Positions 58,760 through 64,000 of a stretch of DNA of 64,000 nucleotides are shown here, in pieces; the stretch's first letter is position 1; every line of letters starts with the position of its first letter. The notes under the pieces are model-generated. The model made no database searches, was not told where the DNA came from, and saw nothing but the letters and a program-made list of their open reading frames with translations. Source of the DNA: a bacterium (GTDB lineage Bacteria; Bacillota; Bacilli; Lactobacillales; Streptococcaceae); the NCBI GenBank assembly GCA_905221345.1, contig CAJNCW010000002.1, positions 248,001 to 312,000 of the forward strand. The letters are read 5' to 3'. Made by a program: the position numbers and the translations under genes.

Positions 58760-60649
58760 TTAGAAGGCGCCGATGCTACCACCGCCTCCGCCTCCTGAGA
58801 ATCCTCCGCCAGAACTTCCACTTCCAGAAGATACGGAGTAGTTGCTAGCTGTATTTGCAATACTAGCATAGTGACTCATTTGAGCAGTTGAATGATAAAA
58901 CATACTGTGCCAGCCATAAGCTACGTAAAGATTGATATCTGGGTTCTCAACTTGAATCTGATAAGATTTCATCAAACGACTCACCTTGTCCGCATAACCA
59001 AATAAAGTAGCATAGACAAGGAGACGATTCCAAAGAACAATACTTTCTAATTCTGCCTTGTCTAGATGGGCGATATCGCGAAGCATGTTTTCAAAACTAG
59101 TCCAGAGATAGTACGCTTCTAGCCCTTCTTCATTTAAAACACCATCACGAGTATCAAATCGGGTCGTCCAATAATAGACGGCAGCTAACAGCAAGCCTGC
59201 AAATCCAAGGATAAGAAGTAGCAGAGAAAGATACCCGTGGGCATCCAAACTATACAAGAACCAGCCAAAACCAACGAAAGCAGGTAAAATCGTAAAGACA
59301 CCTATCGTCAATCTCAGGATTTTTTCTCCATTACTCAGTGGACGATAATAATCTGGAAGTTGCAAAGAGGAAACCCGCTTTCTCACTCCATCCTGCATCT
59401 GCTTCAGAGCTTGCTCAAAAGACGACTTAAGCTTACGTCCTGTTTTCTGAATCCGTTTTTCATCAGCTGCTTTTGCACCTTGATAAAGACTAGCTGACAC
59501 TTGGTAATCTGCAAACAAGTCTGAAACAAGTACTTCTTCTCTTCCTGAAAAGGCCAAATTAAGGCAATCTTTTTCAAAACTTGCCAATCCTTTTTCTTTT
59601 ACGACTTTTAAACGGACCTCATCTTCATTTGAGATGATCGAAACATTTCCACGGTCAATCACATCCAATAAAGTTGCCTGAACGAGTTGATCAAAGGTGA
59701 ACTTCCCTCCTCCCTTGGTCAAGGGGCTGACTTCCTCTAAAGAAGTGGAGTAAACAGTTTCTGATAAGACCATCGGTTCTAAGTCCATTGGCGGTTCATA
59801 GAGACGGTGATTTTTGTCATATTTCTTCGATGGGGAGGTTTTTCTTCTGTAAATGCGGTAGAAAATGACACTTAAGACTAAAGAAAGCGAGAGCAGTAAA
59901 GGGATAATCCACGTAGCCAGAGCTTTACTTTGAGCTTTTTCAGCAGTAATGGATTCCTCTATTTTTTCAAATTCTGCTAAACGATTACCTTTCAGTCCCT
60001 GATCCAAAGCTGGTTCAAAATCTTTTCTAGGCCAATAGGCATGCAATTCAACTCCACGCTGACGAGGTAGGTTCTGCAAATGAACACGATAATCACCATC
60101 TATCTTCTCTACCTTGCCCTCTGTAAAGAGTTTCCCTGTATGAAAGAAAAGTTTTTCAGCTCCATTAAAGCCCATTACCCGAAATTCAAAATTTTCGATA
60201 GGTTCTGAACTATCCGTCAGAGGTTGCCAATTAAGTTCCGCGATATCATCATATAGGAAAAGGAGATTTTTTAGTTGCCATGTGATTACCACTTCAACAG
60301 TATCTCCTCCTTGGCCTGGATTATACACTTTTACAGTATACCCTTCCGATTCTTCTATCACTTCACTATTGACATTCTCAATGGCACTAGCATTTTTCCA
60401 TACCTGAACCTTCGGACTGGGATCTATTTCAAAGCCCTTTGGCATCTTACCAGAACGGCCAAGTCCTACTAGTTGTCCATTAAAATCCTCATCAAAATGA
60501 TAGACTACTTTCTCCCTAAATTCTGCTGTATTATCTGCATGAATATACAAATCACCCTGATAAGAGCGAATCTTGAAATCAACTGCAAAAACAGAGAGTG
60601 GTAGAACACAAAACAAGCTAAATAAAAGCACGAAAAAAGTCTTTTTCAC
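58760..60649 (-). CDS. DUF2207 membrane protein with Gly-rich tail
   Basis: 629 residues from a GTG start (60649) with AGGGGG upstream. Signal peptide (about 1-22), outside DUF2207 domain (about 25-230, FKIRSYQGDLYIHADNTAEF), first helix near 245-265, a cytoplasmic region, two helices near 452-500, and a C-terminal part ending in Ser/Gly-rich sequence (SGSGSSGGGFSGGGGGGS). This matches the DUF2207/YciQ-like family found in many Firmicutes, of unknown role. Divergent from the amino acid ABC operon across a shared palindrome. Confidence 0.88.
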   Translation of the reverse strand: MKKTFFVLLFSLFCVLPLSVFAVDFKIRSYQGDLYIHADNTAEFREKVVYHFDEDFNGQLVGLGRSGKMPKGFEIDPSPKVQVWKNASAIENVNSEVIEESEGYTVKVYNPGQGGDTVEVVITWQLKNLLFLYDDIAELNWQPLTDSSEPIENFEFRVMGFNGAEKLFFHTGKLFTEGKVEKIDGDYRVHLQNLPRQRGVELHAYWPRKDFEPALDQGLKGNRLAEFEKIEESITAEKAQSKALATWIIPLLLSLSLVLSVIFYRIYRRKTSPSKKYDKNHRLYEPPMDLEPMVLSETVYSTSLEEVSPLTKGGGKFTFDQLVQATLLDVIDRGNVSIISNEDEVRLKVVKEKGLASFEKDCLNLAFSGREEVLVSDLFADYQVSASLYQGAKAADEKRIQKTGRKLKSSFEQALKQMQDGVRKRVSSLQLPDYYRPLSNGEKILRLTIGVFTILPAFVGFGWFLYSLDAHGYLSLLLLILGFAGLLLAAVYYWTTRFDTRDGVLNEEGLEAYYLWTSFENMLRDIAHLDKAELESIVLWNRLLVYATLFGYADKVSRLMKSYQIQVENPDINLYVAYGWHSMFYHSTAQMSHYASIANTASNYSVSSGSGSSGGGFSGGGGGGSIGAF

Positions 60650-60694
60650 AACACAATCCCCCTTTTTATCTTTGCTATCATTATATCATTTTTT

Positions 60695-60714
60695 ACAAGT
60701 AAAGGCTTACTTGT
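60695..60714. promoter_or_regulatory. Palindromic operator candidate in the divergent spacer
   Basis: ACAAGTAA-aggc-TTACTTGT, a perfect 8-bp inverted repeat. It lies one base upstream of the -35 of the amino acid ABC operon and about 10 bp upstream of a TATAAT (60680-60685) reading towards the DUF2207 gene. The bound regulator is unknown. Confidence 0.5.
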
Positions 60715-60715
60715 A

Positions 60716-60744
60716 TTGAAAATATCACTATTTTTAGATACAAT
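60716..60744 (+). promoter_or_regulatory. Promoter of the amino acid ABC operon
   Basis: TTGAAA (60716-60721) and TACAAT (60739-60744) at 17 bp, 37 nt before the start codon. Confidence 0.7.
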
Positions 60745-60781
60745 AGAGAGAGTCATTTTTAGACTAGAAATAGGAGAAAAC

Positions 60782-62344
60782 ATGAAAAAATTATGCTTAT
60801 CTATCCTTGCTAGCCTAGCCCTTACCTTAGGACTAGTTAGCCAAGTCCAAGCCGACGAATATTTACGCATCGGGATGGAGGCAGCTTACGCTCCCTTCAA
60901 CTGGACCCAAGACGACGATAGTAACGGCGCCGTCAAAATCGACGGTACCAACCAATATGCTAACGGCTACGATGTTCAAATTGCTAAAAAGATTGCCAAA
61001 GACTTAGGCAAGGAACCTTTGGTTGTAAAAACCAAATGGGAAGGACTTGTTCCAGCCCTTACTTCTGGCAAAATCGATATGATCATTGCTGGTATGAGCC
61101 CAACGGCTGAACGTAAACAAGAAATTGCTTTTTCAAGCAGTTACTATACTAGCGAACCGGTTCTATTGGTCAAAAAGGACTCCGCCTATGCCAACGCCAA
61201 ATCTTTAAACGACTTTAGCGGAGCAAAAATCACATCTCAACAAGGCGTTTACCTTTATGACCTGATTTCTCAAATTCCAGGTGCCAAAAAAGAAACAGCC
61301 ATGGGGGATTTTGCTCAGATGCGTCAAGCACTTGAAGCAGGTGTCATCGATGCCTATGTTTCGGAGCGCCCTGAAGCTCTGACCGCTGAATCTGCCAACT
61401 CCAAATTCAAGATGGTTCAGCTTGACAAAGGCTTTGAAACCGGAGAAGAAGACACCGCTATTGCCATTGGGCTTCGCAAGGACGATAGTCGCATCAGTCA
61501 GATCAATGCCAGCATCGAAACCATTTCCAAGGACGAACAAGTAGCTCTCATGGATCGGATGATTAAAGAGCAACCAGTGGAGGCGACAACAACGGAGGAA
61601 GAAAGTAGTTTCTTTAGCCAAGTTGCTAAGATTCTTTCTGAAAACTGGCAACAACTCCTGCGTGGTGCTGGTATCACACTCTTGATCTCCATTATCGGGA
61701 CCATCACAGGGCTTATTATCGGGCTTGCAATTGGAGTCTTCCGTACAGCCCCTCTATCTGAAAACAAGGCCATCTATGGCTTGCAAAAACTACTTGGCTG
61801 GATTCTCAATGTCTATATTGAAATTTTCCGTGGTACACCGATGATTGTTCAATCTATGGTTATCTACTACGGTACAGCACAAGCCTTCGGTATTAACCTT
61901 GACCGTACACTGGCTGCCATCTTCATCGTTTCAATCAACACGGGTGCCTATATGACAGAAATCGTCCGTGGAGGTATCCTAGCAGTCGACAAGGGACAAT
62001 TTGAAGCCGCAACTGCTCTTGGTATGACCCATAATCAAACCATGCGCAAGGTTGTCCTCCCTCAGGTCGTTCGCAATATCTTACCTGCGACTGGTAATGA
62101 GTTTGTCATCAACATCAAAGATACCTCTGTATTGAACGTTATTTCAGTTGTTGAGCTTTATTTCTCAGGAAATACTGTCGCAACTCAAACCTATCAATAC
62201 TTCCAGACCTTTACAATCATTGCCGTGATTTACTTTGTCCTCACCTTCACCGTAACGCGTATCCTACGTTTTATCGAACGCCGTATGGACATGGATACTT
62301 ACACTACAGGTGCTAACCAAATGCAAACGGAGGATTTGAAATAA
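60782..62344 (+). CDS. Fused amino-acid ABC substrate-binding protein and permease (glutamine type)
   Basis: 520 residues from the ATG at 60782, which has TAGGAG upstream and a proper signal peptide ([20 protein letters not shown] to VQA). The binding domain (about 25-265) is SBP_bac_3 ([34 protein letters not shown]). The permease domain (about 290-510) has several helices and the EAA loop [20 protein letters not shown]. The binding domain is thus tethered to the transporter, as in lactococcal GlnP. Substrate is likely glutamine/glutamate-type polar amino acids. It overlaps the ATPase gene start (TAATG). Confidence 0.93.
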   Translation: MKKLCLSILASLALTLGLVSQVQADEYLRIGMEAAYAPFNWTQDDDSNGAVKIDGTNQYANGYDVQIAKKIAKDLGKEPLVVKTKWEGLVPALTSGKIDMIIAGMSPTAERKQEIAFSSSYYTSEPVLLVKKDSAYANAKSLNDFSGAKITSQQGVYLYDLISQIPGAKKETAMGDFAQMRQALEAGVIDAYVSERPEALTAESANSKFKMVQLDKGFETGEEDTAIAIGLRKDDSRISQINASIETISKDEQVALMDRMIKEQPVEATTTEEESSFFSQVAKILSENWQQLLRGAGITLLISIIGTITGLIIGLAIGVFRTAPLSENKAIYGLQKLLGWILNVYIEIFRGTPMIVQSMVIYYGTAQAFGINLDRTLAAIFIVSINTGAYMTEIVRGGILAVDKGQFEAATALGMTHNQTMRKVVLPQVVRNILPATGNEFVINIKDTSVLNVISVVELYFSGNTVATQTYQYFQTFTIIAVIYFVLTFTVTRILRFIERRMDMDTYTTGANQMQTEDLK

Positions 62345-63084
62345 TGACACAACCAATCCTTGAAATCAAACACCTCAAAAAATCCTATGGGCAAAACGAA
62401 GTGCTAAAAGACATTTCTCTCACCGTCCATAAAGGAGAGGTTATTTCCATCATCGGAAGCTCAGGAAGCGGAAAATCAACCTTCCTACGTTCTATCAACC
62501 TACTTGAAACACCTACTGAGGGGGAAATTCTCTATCGCGGAGAAAACGTCCTTGCAAAAGGCTATGACCTTACTCACTATCGTGAAAAGCTCGGAATGGT
62601 TTTTCAATCCTTCAACCTCTTTGAAAACCTCGATGTTCTCGAAAATACGATCGTCGCCCAAACGACTGTCCTTAAACGAGAACGCTCTGAAGCTGAAAAA
62701 ATTGCCAAAGAAAATCTTGAAAAAGTCGGCATGGGAGAACGCTACTGGCAAGCCAAACCCAAACAACTCTCTGGTGGCCAGAAGCAACGTGTGGCCATCG
62801 CTCGCGCCCTCTCCATGAATCCTGACGCCATCCTTTTCGACGAACCAACATCTGCCCTTGACCCAGAAATGGTCGGAGAAGTCCTTAAAATCATGCAGGA
62901 TCTAGCTCAAGAAGGCCTGACTATGATCGTCGTCACCCACGAAATGGAGTTCGCCCGCGATGTCTCCCACCGTGTCATCTTTATGGATAAAGGCGTCATT
63001 GCTGAAGAAGGAAAACCAGAAGACCTCTTCACAAACCCTAAAGAAGAACGGACACGAGAATTTCTTCAGCGCTACCTCAACTAA
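62344..63084 (+). CDS. Amino acid ABC transporter ATP-binding protein (GlnQ type)
   Basis: A 246-residue PAAT-family ATPase. Walker A is [15 protein letters not shown], the Q-loop is MVFQSFNLF, the signature is [16 protein letters not shown], and Walker B is [14 protein letters not shown], followed by the H-loop [11 protein letters not shown]. It pairs with the preceding fused permease. Translation is coupled by a one-base overlap, and a terminator follows. Confidence 0.96.
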   Translation: MTQPILEIKHLKKSYGQNEVLKDISLTVHKGEVISIIGSSGSGKSTFLRSINLLETPTEGEILYRGENVLAKGYDLTHYREKLGMVFQSFNLFENLDVLENTIVAQTTVLKRERSEAEKIAKENLEKVGMGERYWQAKPKQLSGGQKQRVAIARALSMNPDAILFDEPTSALDPEMVGEVLKIMQDLAQEGLTMIVVTHEMEFARDVSHRVIFMDKGVIAEEGKPEDLFTNPKEERTREFLQRYLN

Positions 63085-63088
63085 CAAA

Positions 63089-63118
63089 CAAAGACTGCAT
63101 AAAGAATGCAGTCTTTTT
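63089..63118 (+). terminator. Terminator of the amino acid ABC operon
   Basis: AAAGACTGCAT-aaaga-ATGCAGTCTTTTT, a few bases after the stop. Confidence 0.9.
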
Positions 63119-63133
63119 ACTAACTCTTTTCAA

Positions 63134-63167
63134 AACAAAAGGCAGATCCACTTTAAGAATCTGCCTG
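63134..63167 (-). terminator. Terminator of the 71-residue protein gene
   Basis: The minus strand AGGCAGAT ... ATCTGCCTTTTG, 12 nt after the stop at 63178. Confidence 0.7.
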
Positions 63168-63177
63168 TAAACCTAGT

Positions 63178-63393
63178 TTAATCTTCAAATTTTTCATGAT
63201 TCTTGTCATAAAAATCAATCAAGCCTAGGGCTGTTTCAAATGAAATATTTTTCACTTTTGCACGACCTTGTGCCAAAGCAATAATTGACATTTCACGTGC
63301 ATTTGTTTCCTTAGAGATACGGTAACCTGTGATTTTCTTATCACGAACCCAGCCAACAACTGATTCTACTTTTTCAAAGTTTGATTTAGCCAT
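63178..63393 (-). CDS. Small conserved HTH-like protein, unknown function
   Basis: 71 residues with AGGAGAA before the ATG. ITGYRISKETNAREMSIIAL resembles a helix-turn-helix of compact Xre-like proteins, followed by SFETALGLIDFYDKNHEKFE. A small streptococcal protein at this position next to the amino acid ABC genes is familiar from pneumococcus, but no function is known to me. Clean promoter not assigned; own terminator. Confidence 0.75.
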   Translation of the reverse strand: MAKSNFEKVESVVGWVRDKKITGYRISKETNAREMSIIALAQGRAKVKNISFETALGLIDFYDKNHEKFED

Positions 63394-63493
63394 GTTCTTC
63401 TCCTATTTTGTTCTTTACGATACTGAAATATATCCATTCTTTTAGGATTATCCAAAAAACATCTACTTATTGAAAACAAATAATGAATTGTTA

Positions 63494-64000
63494 TTACTTA
63501 GCTTTTAAAGCTGACAATATGCTTGTTCGTATATCTTCAACTCCATCAGGATTTGCTGGTAGGAAGATGGTGTTATTGCCCTTATTGTCTGCGAAATTAT
63601 TCAAAGTATCTAAATACTGATTTGTTAATAGAATAGACATAATCTGGGCTTCTGTGAGTTCAACATTGGCTCCTTTTAATTCTTGAATAGAATCAGCAAG
63701 TCCGTCAACAATAGCCTTACGCTGTTCTGCAATCCCTACCCCGTGTAGGCGATCTTTTTCTGCCTCTGCTTCTGCCGCAGTCACGATTTTAATCTTATCT
63801 GCTTCTGCAAGTTCTTGCGCAGCGACTCTCTTACGTTGGGCAGCATTGATTTCATTCATTGATTGTTTAACTTCAGCGTCAGGCTCAACCTTCGTAATCA
63901 ATGTTTTTACAATGATGTAACCATATGTAGACATTTCTTCTGCTACTTGTTTTTGAACTTCTAATGCAATTTCATCTTTTTTCTCAAATAGTTCATCCAA
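63494..64000 (-). CDS. SPFH/band 7 (stomatin/flotillin-like) protein, 3' part only
   Basis: 168 codons are visible; the gene continues beyond the right edge, so the N-terminal membrane hairpin and first part of the SPFH domain are outside. The visible part has TYGYIIVKTLITKVEPDAEV, then a long Ala/Glu-rich helical region (AAQRKRVAAQELAEADKIKI, TAAEAEAEKDRL), then LTNQYLDTLNNFADNKGNNT and IFLPANPDGVEDIR. This is the common layout of bacterial SPFH proteins, which form membrane scaffolds with poorly known roles. Confidence 0.88.
   Translation of the reverse strand: MDELFEKKDEIALEVQKQVAEEMSTYGYIIVKTLITKVEPDAEVKQSMNEINAAQRKRVAAQELAEADKIKIVTAAEAEAEKDRLHGVGIAEQRKAIVDGLADSIQELKGANVELTEAQIMSILLTNQYLDTLNNFADNKGNNTIFLPANPDGVEDIRTSILSALKAK

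Overview
The window looks like a chromosomal segment of a mitis-group Streptococcus (S. mitis / S. oralis type, close to but probably not S. pneumoniae). The basis is low GC, a short choline-binding repeat protein, the orphan regulator RitR, MapZ, the mevalonate operon mvaK1-mvaD-mvaK2-fni, liaFSR, and a dexB ... cps ... aliA capsule region next to pbp1a. From memory, most of the window follows pneumococcal gene order, written here in reverse (clpL - luxS - DUF1846 - dexB - cps - aliA - pbp1a - recU - gpsB - rnpB - rlmL - mapZ - gnd - ritR - cbp - mvaK1 ... liaR - tig). The pflB-dinB-uppP-amino-acid-ABC block is joined next to clpL. No database search was run.

Layout: (1) 1-1.95 kb is an accessory edge: the 5' part of an AT-rich AAA-type ATPase gene with its own promoter, then a decayed IS3-family (IS150/IS861-like) element. 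(2) 1.95-17.7 kb is core and almost entirely on the minus strand: trigger factor, an AlkD-like repair protein, LiaFSR, the four-gene mevalonate operon, a choline-binding protein, RitR, 6-phosphogluconate dehydrogenase, MapZ, a THUMP methyltransferase, RNase P RNA, GpsB and a DUF1273 protein. (3) 17.7-20.6 kb holds divergent recU-pbp1a. (4) 20.7-43.6 kb is the capsule region, transcribed on the minus strand from dexB: dexB, an aliC-like lipoprotein, an unusual secreted Trp/Tyr-repeat and CAP-like protein, an aliD-like lipoprotein, wzg-wzh-wzd-wze-wchA, a two-subunit glycosyltransferase pair, a GT4 and a GT32 glycosyltransferase, wzx, wzy and ugd, then remnants of glf and of an acyltransferase gene, then aliA. 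(5) 43.7-50 kb: a DUF1846 protein, an intramembrane-sensing two-component system with a two-permease ABC transporter (bacteriocin-immunity type), and luxS. (6) 50-64 kb: clpL with CtsR operators and a 29-codon upstream small ORF, pflB, dinB, a small unknown membrane protein with a TetR regulator and operator-like site, uppP, a DUF2207 protein, a fused glutamine-type binding protein/permease with its ATPase, a 71-residue conserved protein, and the 3' part of an SPFH-domain gene.

How the parts work together: the cps operon encodes a Wzx/Wzy pathway. WchA loads glucose-1-phosphate onto undecaprenyl phosphate, three further transferase activities are encoded, and Ugd provides UDP-glucuronate, so a roughly four-sugar backbone repeat with glucuronic acid is inferred. 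UppP (recycling of undecaprenyl carrier), PBP1a, GpsB, MapZ, RecU and LiaFSR are wall and division functions. The mevalonate operon supplies the isoprenoid precursor of that carrier. Three Ali-type peptide-binding lipoproteins frame the capsule genes; two have CodY-like boxes at their promoters.

For a novel system the best candidates are the truncated ATPase at the left edge, the secreted CAP-like protein between the two ali genes, the two-component/ABC module with its tandem repeat operator, the TetR plus small-membrane-protein pair, and the clpL leader small ORF. None is shown here to be a new system.
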